From assembly GCA_938010615.1 (NCBI GenBank), contig CALLUY010000060.1, positions 1 through 38,801 on the forward strand: a stretch of 38,801 nt of DNA, written 5' to 3'. Shown here in pieces: positions 1 through 8,252 of this stretch (positions are counted from its first letter, which is position 1; each line of letters starts with the position of its first letter). Position numbers and translations under genes: made by a program. The notes beneath the pieces are model-generated. The model ran no database searches. It was given only the letters and a program-made list of their open reading frames with translations, and was not told where the DNA came from. The DNA comes from an uncultured Pirellulaceae bacterium. GTDB lineage: Bacteria > Planctomycetota > Planctomycetia > Pirellulales > Pirellulaceae.

Positions 1-27
1 TTCAATTTGTTCCGAGTAGGTTTGCAT
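1..27 (-). CDS. Start of an unidentified gene leaving the window (partial)
   Basis: An ATG at 27-25 reads leftwards as MQTYSEQIE and runs off the window edge. It is preceded by a strong Shine-Dalgarno AAGGAG, separated from the ATG by about seven bases, and by a TATAAT hexamer at 60-65 on the same strand. Only nine codons are visible, so no family can be named. The combination of ribosome binding site and promoter is the whole case for a real gene. Confidence 0.6.
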
Positions 28-59
28 GTCAAATCTCCTTGGCTCGTGGCAACGAAGAA

Positions 60-87
60 ATTATAACCAATTCGAAATCACATTCAA
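60..87 (-). promoter_or_regulatory. Candidate sigma-70 promoter of the leftward partial gene
   Basis: On the minus strand a perfect TATAAT (60-65) lies 16 bases downstream of a TTGAAT hexamer (82-87). This would give a short leader before the ATG at 27. The -10 box is exact and the -35 box is weak. Confidence 0.45.
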
Positions 88-93
88 AATCAC

Positions 94-119
94 CAACTTA
101 TTTTTCCCGCGACCCTAAG
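94..119. repeat. 26-bp dispersed repeat, copy 1
   Basis: This 26-bp segment (core TTATTTTTCCCGC then ACCCTAAG) matches positions 4742-4767 at 24 of 26 bases. A more diverged copy in the opposite orientation is at 4541-4566. It lies outside any convincing gene, just upstream of the small plus-strand ORF at 226. I see no open function; it behaves like a short interspersed intergenic element. Confidence 0.6.
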
Positions 120-225
120 TCGAATTCGCGTCGAAGAAGACAACGCCGACGAGAAAACCGAATCACGTTCGAAAGCCGAAGAGCAAGATTTCCGAAAGCG
201 TACGCCAGCTGAAAACGCACAGCAC

Positions 226-561
226 TTGCAAGAACAGATGCGGATTCGCAATGAACGCCGGATTGAAAGATTTGAGGCAGAGACCGGAAAGTTGCGTTGT
301 GAAATCGCCAAACTGAATGCCGAAACAAGAGAGCAGTACGGCGAACTGGAGAAGCTTCGTGAGCGTTCAACATGGAAGGTTTGGCTCGGTGGGCTCACTG
401 GCCTTCTTTCGGCGGCTGGGGCAGTGATTATCAAGTGCGCTGAAAAGTCAGACGTCACCAAAATGTTTTGGGGGTTCCCACAACCTTCTTGGTTCTTGGT
501 CGGACTAGTGTTCGTCGTCTTTGCCAGCGTGTTCAGCTTTGTTCTAGTTACCAGAAAGTAA
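226..561 (+). CDS. Small coiled-coil membrane protein, unknown function
   Basis: The 111-residue product is not a family I recognise. Residues 1-50 are charged and heptad-like (rich in Glu, Arg, Leu, predicted coiled coil). They are followed by two hydrophobic segments, roughly residues 53-70 and 87-108, so it should sit in the membrane with the coiled coil on one face. The first possible start is TTG at 226, with ATG at 238 as the alternative; neither has a good ribosome binding site. The frame stays open back to position 67 with protein-like acidic residues but no start codon, so the gene could be 5'-truncated or use an unusual start. It converges on the lipoprotein gene at 586 with a 24-base gap. 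Confidence 0.45.
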   Translation: MQEQMRIRNERRIERFEAETGKLRCEIAKLNAETREQYGELEKLRERSTWKVWLGGLTGLLSAAGAVIIKCAEKSDVTKMFWGFPQPSWFLVGLVFVVFASVFSFVLVTRK

Positions 562-585
562 CACGCACATCTTCGGGACAAAAGG

Positions 586-1029
586 TCAGGGGGTCGAGCG
601 TGGTGGGGCTTTTTTGTAAACGACTTCGTAGCTTGAATTCTTTCCGGCGTACTGCCGATAGAATTCACCGTCTCGGATTGTAAATTTGGTGTCCGCCCCT
701 TCTGAGATCAATCCCTTCGCTATCCGCTTGCCACGCTGAGAGCGGCAGCGAATCATGATCATTCCATCCTCTTCCCACCAATCGCCACTGTGAGTGGTGC
801 CGGATATTTTTCGATTGTACGTTCCATTCGATTTGAGCGACATCGATTCAGGACCTCGTTTGAAGTAGCTTTCTCGAGCCTCCTCGAGTGAAAGATCTGC
901 CTGTTCGGCTTTGCCATCGATAAGCTGAAGATCGCAGGAGTAATCTCCGCTCATCCCGCCCATGGCGCCACACCCAGACGTCACGCAAAAGAGAACTGCA
1001 AACGATATTGATGTCATGGTTCTGGTCAT
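586..1029 (-). CDS. Small secreted lipoprotein, unknown function
   Basis: The 147-residue product begins MTRTMTSISFAVLFC and has a lipobox ending in Ser-Gly-Cys near residue 20, so it should be exported and lipid-anchored. The mature part is about 125 residues, with a GTYNRKISGTTHSGDWWEED-type stretch of alternating polar and aromatic residues that suggests a small beta-sheet domain. It resembles the many short planctomycete lipoproteins with a 'normal text with test of sample' style DUF fold, but I cannot name one. An upstream in-frame ATG at 1077 would add 16 residues. I chose 1029 because GGGAG lies six bases before it and because this gives a proper signal peptide. Confidence 0.65.
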   Translation of the reverse strand: MTRTMTSISFAVLFCVTSGCGAMGGMSGDYSCDLQLIDGKAEQADLSLEEARESYFKRGPESMSLKSNGTYNRKISGTTHSGDWWEEDGMIMIRCRSQRGKRIAKGLISEGADTKFTIRDGEFYRQYAGKNSSYEVVYKKAPPRSTP

Positions 1030-1130
1030 TGATTTCTCCCATCGAATTGAAATTATATTTTTTATAGCGAAAACCAAAGTTGAATCCTGCGGGAAAAGAT
1101 CCGCGGATTGGAAAACGTCTGCTTTTTGTC

Positions 1131-1159
1131 TTGCATCCCCAACTTGGATCCATTACTAT
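1131..1159 (+). promoter_or_regulatory. Candidate promoter of the blaI/blaR1-like pair
   Basis: TTGCAT (1131-1136) and TACTAT (1154-1159) are spaced 17 bases apart and lie about 50 bases upstream of the regulator's ATG. The short palindrome TTGGATCCA between them is a possible operator site. I do not see the classical TACA-TGTA BlaI dyad, so the operator assignment is weak. Confidence 0.4.
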
Positions 1160-1207
1160 AAAACCAAATCTAAGAAACCAAAGTTAACGAAAGTTCGCAG
1201 GTGACAC

Positions 1208-1591
1208 ATGGTGAGGCCAAAAGCCAAAGAGCTGACCGAGCGTGAGCTTGAAGTGATGCACGTGTTTTGGGATCAAAACGACGATCTGGCCATTAGCGAT
1301 GTTCGAGAAAAACTCGAGGTCGATGGCCGCGAGCTTGCTTACACGACCGTCGCAACGCTGGTCAAAATCCTCGTCGAAAAAGAGTTCTTGATTCAAACGA
1401 ACGAAAAGCGCCCGTTCACGTTTAAGCCAACTCGAACGTTCGAAGATGTGTCGGGAAACATTGTGTCCGACCTCGTTTCCCGAGTCTTTGGCGGGTCGCG
1501 AGAACAGTTGCTGATCCAATTGATGGGCAAGAAGAAACTGACGAAACGCGAACGCCAATTTCTTGAAAACATTTTGAAGGAGAAGAAATGA
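1208..1591 (+). CDS. BlaI/MecI/CopY-family winged-helix repressor
   Basis: The 127-residue length is typical for BlaI/MecI repressors. The N-terminal winged-helix DNA-binding region spans residues 6-75 (LTERELEVMHVFW, then a YTTVATLVKILVEKEFL recognition-helix and wing region). A short dimerisation tail follows (residues 85-127). The family dimerises on operator dyads and is inactivated by proteolysis when its membrane metallopeptidase partner senses a signal. The ATG at 1208 has AGGTG just upstream. The stop codon overlaps the start of the downstream M56 gene (ATGA), the standard arrangement of such pairs, so it very probably represses its own operon. The inducer is unknown; nothing nearby is a beta-lactamase. 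Confidence 0.9.
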   Translation: MVRPKAKELTERELEVMHVFWDQNDDLAISDVREKLEVDGRELAYTTVATLVKILVEKEFLIQTNEKRPFTFKPTRTFEDVSGNIVSDLVSRVFGGSREQLLIQLMGKKKLTKRERQFLENILKEKK

Positions 1592-4524
1592 TTGGTCCAA
1601 CTTCATGGCTACTCCTGACGCTCACCATCCAAGTCACCGTTTTGTCGATCGCCATCGGTTTGATTCAAAAAATCGCTCTCGGCAACCATCCGAAAGTTGC
1701 GGCCAGGCTGATTGCATTTGGAATGTTGTTGTTGATGGTCGTCAGCGCCGCGATCACCCTTCCATTGCCGTCATGGTTCGATGCGATGGGCGCGGATTCT
1801 TCTGTGGCGACGGCGATGATGGTTGATGAAGATGATCTCGCGTCACTTTCATCGTTAGAAACTATCGATGATGCTGAATTCTTCAGCGAGCCAAATGCCG
1901 ACGGTCAAACCGCTTCACTGGGAAACACGACTTGGGTTGAGTCCGTGAAGAACATGGCAAGCCAGTTTTTCGCCTCTGTTTTTTCGACGGAATTGACCAA
2001 GAACGGAGTTATCTGTTTTGGTGTCTGTTTCCTTGGTCTTTGCGTTGTTGGCTTCGGACGACTTGTGCTTGGCTTCCTTTCGCTCAGGCGCTTGCGTCTC
2101 AGTTCGACAGTTGTTTCCTGCGAGACATCGTTGGCGATGTCGAAAATTCTTCGTCAGAAAATCGGTTGCGATCGTGAGATTGAATTTCTTCAAACGCCAT
2201 TGGTTGGAACTGCAGCCACGATCGGACTTTGGAAGCCAAAAGTTTTCCTTGCCGACGATTTCAACCATTGGAAACAAGCAGAAAAGGAATCGGTTCTGGC
2301 TCACGAAATTGCCCACATTCATCATGGCGATTTCGCGGCGAATGTCATTTCGCAGGTTTGCACTTCGATGCACTTCTTCAATCCAGCAGTCCATTGGCTT
2401 GTCGGGCAAATGCGATTGAATCAGGAAGTCGCAGCCGACCAAGTTGCGTCTCAGGCAACTTCGGGACCGAATGAATATGCGCGAACGCTCGCAACGCTTG
2501 CCTTGCGACAGGACAGCCAGAATCAGCTTCGCTTGGCTTCGATGTTTATCCCGAACCAGAACAGCTTTGTGCAGCGAATCAAAATGCTGCCGCAAGCAAA
2601 TCGAAAGGGTTCAGCCGCTGTCCATTGGGTAACCTTTTTGGCGACGACGATTGCTGCCTTTGCGATCAGTGGAATTCGCGCACCGGTTTCAACACTGGGG
2701 GAACTGCAAGATGTTGGGGTCAAAGAAACTGCTTCCGATGACGGAACTCAGTCAGCAGATTCCGAAACGGTTGACTCGACTGAAACGACAGAAGTTGACG
2801 AGGCAGAAGTTTTGCTCGCAAAGCAACTGATTCGCAAGAATCGCGAGGAAGGATTCGATGAGTCACAACACCAGCAAGCGTTGGAGCTTCTCTTGGCCGC
2901 GATCGATGCTGATGCTGAAAACCTTCGAGCCAAAGTCAATCTGGTGGATCTCTATTTAGTGCGCGACAAGTCGTTGGAAGAGGGCACTGAGCCAAAAATT
3001 GAAAACCTGAAGCAGGCTTTGACGTGGCTAGAATCAATTACGGCTGACGAGAATTTCACGCATATGGAGCAGGTTCTGGCGATGCCGCAACTGGTCAACG
3101 TTTACGTTATGCTTGGCGAAGAAGCGAAAGCGAAACAGGCGGTCAGTGTTGCCTCGTCAAAGCTTCTTAAGATCGCGAAAAAGAACCCAGAAATTTACGA
3201 GATCTGGTTTTCGCTGGTCCAGTGCGCGACGGTCGTGAAAGACTATGAGATGGCAAACGAGTTTATCAAAACCGCCTACCAGACAGTGAAAACGCAGAAG
3301 GTTCGGCGAAAGGTACTGCAGCTGGCTTCGTTGGTCTACATTCAGAATGCCGACGACTTCAAAGATATAAGCACGGAAGAGAATTTTAGAAATCGGTTAT
3401 TCGCACTCTGCAAGGCCATCGCAACCAACCCTAGAGACGTAAAAATTTACGATCGTATGGTCGAGTATCTTGATGTCGAAGTGGACGCCGAAAAACGTGA
3501 TGTTTGGTTGCGGAATTCGGTTCTCGATTGTCCCATTCCTGGTGTCGTTCATATCCTCATCGGGGCTCGCTCATTGCTTCGTGATAACGTTAACGAAGGT
3601 AGAGCCCATTGGGACATTGCTAAGCAGCAATTCGGCACAACGGAATTCGTTACCCATCGACTGCTTTCGATTGCGATTCGCAAAAATCCAAAGTACGGCG
3701 AAGGAAAGTTGCTCGACGGCGCCATATTGCTGTTCCCCGATCAGTACATACTCTACGAAACACGCGGTGCGATTAAAAAGAGGGAAGCCATGTTGCTGCT
3801 AAGACAGCAAAACCAGCAAGCTGCGAAACAGAAGTTTGAAGAAGCAATTGAAGACTTCAAGATTGTGGTCGAGAAAGTCCCAACTCTAATCACGGCGAAC
3901 AAGCATCTCGCGGATTGCTACGAAAAGATCGGTGACACCGATAACATGGCCATCCATACAAAGCGGGTTAACGATGCGCTCGACAAAGTGGATGAAAAAA
4001 AGCGTGAGCTGTATCAGAAGGTGCTGGACAAGATGCAAGGTCGCAATGTCGATGCTTCGGCTTCGGAATTGAATCAGCTTGCGAATCAGGCATTGATCCG
4101 TAAGCAGTTCGCGGAGGCGATTCGCCATTATGAGAAAGCACGAAAGAAGTCCCCGAAGGACTCTGCGATCTTGAACAATTTGGCTTTTACCTACATCGTT
4201 GCCGATGACGACCATCGCAACCTCGAACTCGCGCTGCAGTTGGTCGATGAAGCGATCGAAAATTTGCCTGCAGACATCGAACCTCGTGAGAAGTCCACGT
4301 TTCTTCACACAAAGGCGACCGCTCTCAAGCAGTCAGGTCAATTTGAGGAAGCGTTAGCGCTGTTTGAGCAAGGATTGGAGGCTCGCCCCGACCACATGGA
4401 CTCATTGAAGTCCGTTATCGAGTGCTACCTCGGACTCAACCTTCCCCCGCCGGAGCGATACGTCGAGCGTTTGAGAAAGGTTGAGGACGAAAGATCGCGA
4501 ACAAAGCAGCAGGTGTCAGATTAA
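1588..4524 (+). CDS. BlaR1-type M56 membrane metallopeptidase with TPR C-terminus
   Basis: The 978-residue protein starts inside the stop codon of the repressor gene. Residues 1-350 form the M56 peptidase: hydrophobic helices near residues 5-25, 32-55 and 132-155, then the zinc motif HEIAH at about 239-243, with a likely third ligand Glu near 280 (NQEVAAD). Another membrane helix follows near 350. In BlaR1 the next region is a penicillin-binding sensor. Here it is about 600 residues of acidic linker and helical TPR-like repeats (for example KHLADCYEKIGDTD and the repeats after residue 830), with no Ser-x-x-Lys sensor motif that I can see. The likely role is signal-dependent cleavage of the upstream repressor, with the TPRs recruiting a partner or reporting on the envelope. 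Confidence 0.85.
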   Translation: MIGPTSWLLLTLTIQVTVLSIAIGLIQKIALGNHPKVAARLIAFGMLLLMVVSAAITLPLPSWFDAMGADSSVATAMMVDEDDLASLSSLETIDDAEFFSEPNADGQTASLGNTTWVESVKNMASQFFASVFSTELTKNGVICFGVCFLGLCVVGFGRLVLGFLSLRRLRLSSTVVSCETSLAMSKILRQKIGCDREIEFLQTPLVGTAATIGLWKPKVFLADDFNHWKQAEKESVLAHEIAHIHHGDFAANVISQVCTSMHFFNPAVHWLVGQMRLNQEVAADQVASQATSGPNEYARTLATLALRQDSQNQLRLASMFIPNQNSFVQRIKMLPQANRKGSAAVHWVTFLATTIAAFAISGIRAPVSTLGELQDVGVKETASDDGTQSADSETVDSTETTEVDEAEVLLAKQLIRKNREEGFDESQHQQALELLLAAIDADAENLRAKVNLVDLYLVRDKSLEEGTEPKIENLKQALTWLESITADENFTHMEQVLAMPQLVNVYVMLGEEAKAKQAVSVASSKLLKIAKKNPEIYEIWFSLVQCATVVKDYEMANEFIKTAYQTVKTQKVRRKVLQLASLVYIQNADDFKDISTEENFRNRLFALCKAIATNPRDVKIYDRMVEYLDVEVDAEKRDVWLRNSVLDCPIPGVVHILIGARSLLRDNVNEGRAHWDIAKQQFGTTEFVTHRLLSIAIRKNPKYGEGKLLDGAILLFPDQYILYETRGAIKKREAMLLLRQQNQQAAKQKFEEAIEDFKIVVEKVPTLITANKHLADCYEKIGDTDNMAIHTKRVNDALDKVDEKKRELYQKVLDKMQGRNVDASASELNQLANQALIRKQFAEAIRHYEKARKKSPKDSAILNNLAFTYIVADDDHRNLELALQLVDEAIENLPADIEPREKSTFLHTKATALKQSGQFEEALALFEQGLEARPDHMDSLKSVIECYLGLNLPPPERYVERLRKVEDERSRTKQQVSD

Positions 4525-4540
4525 ATTTAACTTTTCACAC

Positions 4541-4767
4541 CTAAGGGTCATGTGAAAAATAATTGGGGTACTTCCTTGTCAGGAAAACATCAACTGGCTC
4601 CCCCTCGCCCCGCAAATTCGGATGCTGCCGCTCTGCCATTTCATCAACCTTACTCCGAATTTTTGGGGAGAGGGGGAGCTGATTAACATTGGTTTTCCTG
4701 TACGTCTCTTGTCGCTCCTGTCAATGTTGATGTGAAATCAACAAGTTATTTTTCCCGCCACCCTAAG
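4541..4767. repeat. 227-bp nested inverted-repeat element between convergent genes
   Basis: The outer arms are 4541-4566 and 4742-4767, imperfect inverted copies (about 20 of 26 matching) of the dispersed repeat also present at 94-119. Inside them lies a second, longer inverted repeat, 4580-4621 against 4655-4700, sharing CAGGAAAAC, GCTCCCCCT and AATTCGG blocks around a 33-base loop. Transcribed from either side this would fold into a long hairpin, so it could terminate both flanking convergent genes. It could equally be a non-autonomous mobile element. No flanking target duplication is visible. Confidence 0.6.
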
Positions 4768-4780
4768 CTGTAGTAGCCGC

Positions 4781-7168
4781 TCATTTTTTCTTTGACGATC
4801 GATTTCTAAGCCGGCTCGACCTACTCTGCTGCGACTTTTGCTTGTTCGCCTGAGCACGTCGGGCTGCGTCACGTTGCGATTGCTGCTGAGCTCGTTTGGC
4901 AGCGTCACGTTGCGATTGCTGTTGTCGAGCACGTTGAGCGGCCTGCTGACGAGCGCGATCCTGTTGAGCACGTTGCTGAGCTCGTCTTGCTTGATCCTGC
5001 TGAGATTTGCGTGCCGCTGCCTGTTGGGCGCGACGTGCATTGTCTTGCTGAGCTTTCCGCGCGTTCGCTTGTTGAGCTTTTCGTGCTTGGTCTTGTCGAG
5101 CACGGTTTGCCTGTTGCTGTTGTGCTCTGCGAGCCATGTCCTGCTGTGACTTTCGAGTCGCGTCGTTTTGAGTCTGCTGTTGTCGAGCCCGTTGTTGGGC
5201 AGCTTGCTGACGAGACCGATCTTGCTGGTTTCGTTTCGCGAGAGCCTGCCGTGCGGCATCCTGTTGAGCGCGACGTGCTTTGTCTTGCTGAGCCCGACGA
5301 GCACTTGCTTGTTGTGCTTTGCGGGCAGAATCTTGCTGGGCTTTTCGAGCAGCTTGTTCGCGTTGCTGGGTAGATGGAATGTTTTGCATTCGCGACTTTC
5401 CACTGCGGTTACGTGACGCGTTGTTTTTTGCGTTCTGCTGTTGAGCTCTTCGAGCATTGTCTTGCTGAACTTTCCTCGCTTGTTCTTGTTGCTGAGCAAC
5501 TCGAATTCGATCCTGTTGGTTCTTTCGAGCCGCTTGTTCACGCTTCCGAGCAGCGGAATCGTTCTGTGGACGAGTCTTGCCGCTGGCTTTCTTTGACGCA
5601 TTGTTGCGCGCAACTTGCTGCTGAGACCGGCGAGCATTTTCCTGCTGGGTTCGTCGTGCGCGATCTTGCTGAGCACGTTTTGCCTGTTCCTGTTGGGCTC
5701 GACGTGACCTCTCCCGTTGAGCAGCTTGGTTCGAAGAATTGTTTGGCTTTTGTTTCTTTCCAACAGAGCTTCTGGCAACCTTGTTTTTGGAGCCCTTGTT
5801 CCTAGCAGCATGTTCATGTCGCTGGCGCTCGCGCTGCAATTCGGCGTGTCGCTCCATGGCGCGTCGATTCTTACGAAGTTCTTCGTCGGCGACTTTGTGG
5901 TGTTTCTTCGGGCGGTTTATGTTTTTATTGTGCTGATGACGAACGTCAGCCGTCTGTCGGCGACGCTGTTCGTCTCGATTTCGCAGATCTTTGTAAGTTC
6001 TGACGTAGCTAGATTTGCGAAGGTAGTCCTTGCCATGACCGCCGCGGCTTCCATGACGATGACTAATATTCCTGGCGTGTTTGTGCTGCGCCTTGTAAGT
6101 TGGGCGCGGGCGATAGTCACGGTTGTTGTTGTAAAAGTTGTGTTGACGAGAAAGGTACTGAACGACGTTGTAGCGATTGTCAAAAGATGATCGGCGGCAA
6201 CGGTAGTAAGACAGCAACGGATCGTAGCTGCGATAGTGACTGTTGAAAGAAACCCACGGGCGATAGCTTACGTTGTTGAAGTTCGATCCGTACCAGTCAC
6301 CGTAAAAGTAGTGACCACAACGAGGACGAACGAACAGATGCGTCATGAAATCAATGTTCAGATTGATCGCGAACGACGGTCGGTAGCTGTAGTTTCTAGC
6401 CAGGTAAACAGGCTGAGTGAACTGAACGGGAGCGAAGCACGTTCCGCGGCTTTCAAACTCGTAGTCCCAATATCCGGATTGGAAAACACAGCCGTTAGGA
6501 GTCCAAACGTATCGAGACGGAACCCAGATCCAGTTCTCAACGACTGGCTTCCAATGTCCAGTCAGCCAGCGATATCTGTTGTCTTGGTACTGCCAATTTC
6601 CTGGCACATAAAAGTGCTGCTCGCTGGGAGCAACCGTTGAAGGACCTTGATCGATCGAAGCAGGTGGCGGCTCCGGCAAATAGCCGAGTTCATCTTGCTG
6701 TGTTTCTTCTGTCCAGAATCCCGATACCCAACGATGTCCGTTGCCTTCAGCGTCCCAATAGCCTGGCATCCAACGTCGGTGCGGTGGAACGTCTCGCCAA
6801 ATTCCGCTGATCCAGATGAAATCGGATTGGGCGTCGTCCCAAGCCCAGTAACCTGAAATCCATTGAACGTTGTTGCCGTCTGGCTTGTACTCAGGAGGAA
6901 CTTCGTCGATCAATTCTGGCGGTGCACTAAGGATCAGCGTCGACGATTGCGGATCGGCTTGGTGGGCCGATGCGAAAGCTTCGTGAAGTGGACCGCGAGT
7001 CAAAATGTTCAAGTCTTCGGGAACTTCCGGAGTCGTTTGCTGCGCTTCGGGGAAGGATAAATCCTGAAGAATACTCACCTGTTCTTGTGCAAATACTGAA
7101 CTGGTGAGCAAAACAGTGATTGTCAAAACTGTCGCGATATTGGGACACTTAGTCGTCAGTTTGATCAT
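4781..7168 (-). CDS. Secreted WxxGxW-repeat protein with long Arg/Gln-rich coiled-coil tail
   Basis: The product has 795 residues. Residues 1-27 are a signal peptide ending Ser-Val-Phe-Ala. Residues 100-270 hold repeated Trp/Tyr motifs (WISGYWAW, WISGIWRD, WMPGYWDA, WVSGFWTE, WLTGHWKP), the pattern of WXXGXW-repeat proteins. A Tyr/Asn/Arg-rich segment follows to about 360, then a basic His/Lys region. From about 470 to the end the sequence is near-periodic ARRAQQD-type heptad repeats, extremely basic and presumably a long helix. The family function is unknown. A cationic, exported fibre that binds polyanions such as sulfated polysaccharide is one possibility, purely inferred. The repeats also create long open frames on the other strands, which are not genes. 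Confidence 0.8.
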   Translation of the reverse strand: MIKLTTKCPNIATVLTITVLLTSSVFAQEQVSILQDLSFPEAQQTTPEVPEDLNILTRGPLHEAFASAHQADPQSSTLILSAPPELIDEVPPEYKPDGNNVQWISGYWAWDDAQSDFIWISGIWRDVPPHRRWMPGYWDAEGNGHRWVSGFWTEETQQDELGYLPEPPPASIDQGPSTVAPSEQHFYVPGNWQYQDNRYRWLTGHWKPVVENWIWVPSRYVWTPNGCVFQSGYWDYEFESRGTCFAPVQFTQPVYLARNYSYRPSFAINLNIDFMTHLFVRPRCGHYFYGDWYGSNFNNVSYRPWVSFNSHYRSYDPLLSYYRCRRSSFDNRYNVVQYLSRQHNFYNNNRDYRPRPTYKAQHKHARNISHRHGSRGGHGKDYLRKSSYVRTYKDLRNRDEQRRRQTADVRHQHNKNINRPKKHHKVADEELRKNRRAMERHAELQRERQRHEHAARNKGSKNKVARSSVGKKQKPNNSSNQAAQRERSRRAQQEQAKRAQQDRARRTQQENARRSQQQVARNNASKKASGKTRPQNDSAARKREQAARKNQQDRIRVAQQQEQARKVQQDNARRAQQQNAKNNASRNRSGKSRMQNIPSTQQREQAARKAQQDSARKAQQASARRAQQDKARRAQQDAARQALAKRNQQDRSRQQAAQQRARQQQTQNDATRKSQQDMARRAQQQQANRARQDQARKAQQANARKAQQDNARRAQQAAARKSQQDQARRAQQRAQQDRARQQAAQRARQQQSQRDAAKRAQQQSQRDAARRAQANKQKSQQSRSSRLRNRSSKKK

Positions 7169-7286
7169 GGCTTATTCTCGATTGTTCTCGTCGAATGCGG
7201 GAAATGAAGTGTTTTCGCCCAATTCCGCGGGCGGCTGACTTCAGCAGTTCAATAAGAGGGCAACGATCATGCCAATTGATTGATGC

Positions 7287-8252
7287 TCAGATTGGCGCCG
7301 GCAAATCACGCTTCTTGAAAATGCGACTGCCCCAAACGTAAAACAAGGCTCCCAGCGAAAGCAAAAGCAGATTGTTCAGCAACGGCGCTGGCATCAGCTG
7401 GCCTTGAGTTCCGACTTTGAATAGAGCAAAGCAGTTTAGGAAGCTCTTCTGGGCGGCTTCGATCGAGTTCGCTGGTCCGTAATAACCGAACACGGTGATG
7501 AAACGAATCCAGCTGAGTGATTCCGATGCCATCGCCAGGACTTTCATACCGCCTTGTAGGAAATAGAAAGCGGCCACGATGCCCAGCGTTCGCCAGCGGA
7601 ATCGATCCATTGAGGAACACCACGCGGAAAATCCACCGAGGAAAAAACACAGTGAAAACAGGTTCACGACGCCCGGCACAAATAGCAGCGGGTTGACCTT
7701 GCTGGACATCTCAATCGTTTCGGTAACCGGCTCCGCAAAAGTGAGTGGAAGTTGCGCGATTCCAAGGTTGAGTTCCATGTAAGAGGTTTCTTCGACGCTG
7801 GTTGTCCAAATTCCAATCGCCATGAAGAGCCACGTTATGGCAACGAGGCCAATCATTCCAACGAAGGTCCACCACGCGTGCGTCCACCAAACTTTCATTC
7901 GGCTGACCGGTTGCGACAGAAGCATTTCCATCGTGCCGCGTCCAAGTTCACCGCTGACAACGTCGGAGCCGCGAACAATGACCCAGCTGGAAATCAACAT
8001 CAGCAGCATCGGTTCGTCGAGCGTTAGCGCTGTGCGGCCGAGGTAAGAAACGAGCCAATCGAAATCGACGGACGAGAACTTTCGCCAGTCTTTGGGCAGC
8101 AAGTCCACGATCTGCCTGAATTGAGAAGTGTCAAATTCACCGACAACGCGAACTCGCACCCAGCAGAAAATCGCAATGCCAAATGCGATCGCGGACCAAA
8201 GCAACCAGGACTCGCTAAAATATTTTCGACGAAGCGCTTTTCGAATGCTCAT
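7287..8252 (-). CDS. ABC-2 type transporter permease
   Basis: The 321-residue protein starts MSIRKALRRKYF at 8252, where its ATG overlaps the stop of the ATPase gene (ATGA), so the two are translationally coupled. About six hydrophobic segments are visible: residues 16-32, a stretch around 93-110, 133-165, two in 200-260 and one near 295-315. The cytoplasmic motif SGELGRGTMEMLLSQPVSR is diagnostic of ABC-2/NosY-like permeases. With the upstream ATPase it should form an exporter in the inner membrane. The substrate cannot be told from sequence. A longer in-frame start at 8381 exists but lies inside the ATPase gene and lacks a signal for initiation. Confidence 0.85.
   Translation of the reverse strand: MSIRKALRRKYFSESWLLWSAIAFGIAIFCWVRVRVVGEFDTSQFRQIVDLLPKDWRKFSSVDFDWLVSYLGRTALTLDEPMLLMLISSWVIVRGSDVVSGELGRGTMEMLLSQPVSRMKVWWTHAWWTFVGMIGLVAITWLFMAIGIWTTSVEETSYMELNLGIAQLPLTFAEPVTETIEMSSKVNPLLFVPGVVNLFSLCFFLGGFSAWCSSMDRFRWRTLGIVAAFYFLQGGMKVLAMASESLSWIRFITVFGYYGPANSIEAAQKSFLNCFALFKVGTQGQLMPAPLLNNLLLLSLGALFYVWGSRIFKKRDLPAPI

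Noticed and set aside
962..1204. 80-residue plus-strand open frame before the repressor
   Set aside because: It is antisense to the lipoprotein signal peptide region and covers the promoter of the repressor. No domain and no ribosome binding site.
4738..5817. A 359-residue minus-strand open frame, and several plus-strand frames, across the Arg/Gln repeat region
   Set aside because: They are out-of-frame readings of the repeated codons of the secreted protein at 4781-7168, which has the signal peptide and recognisable motifs.
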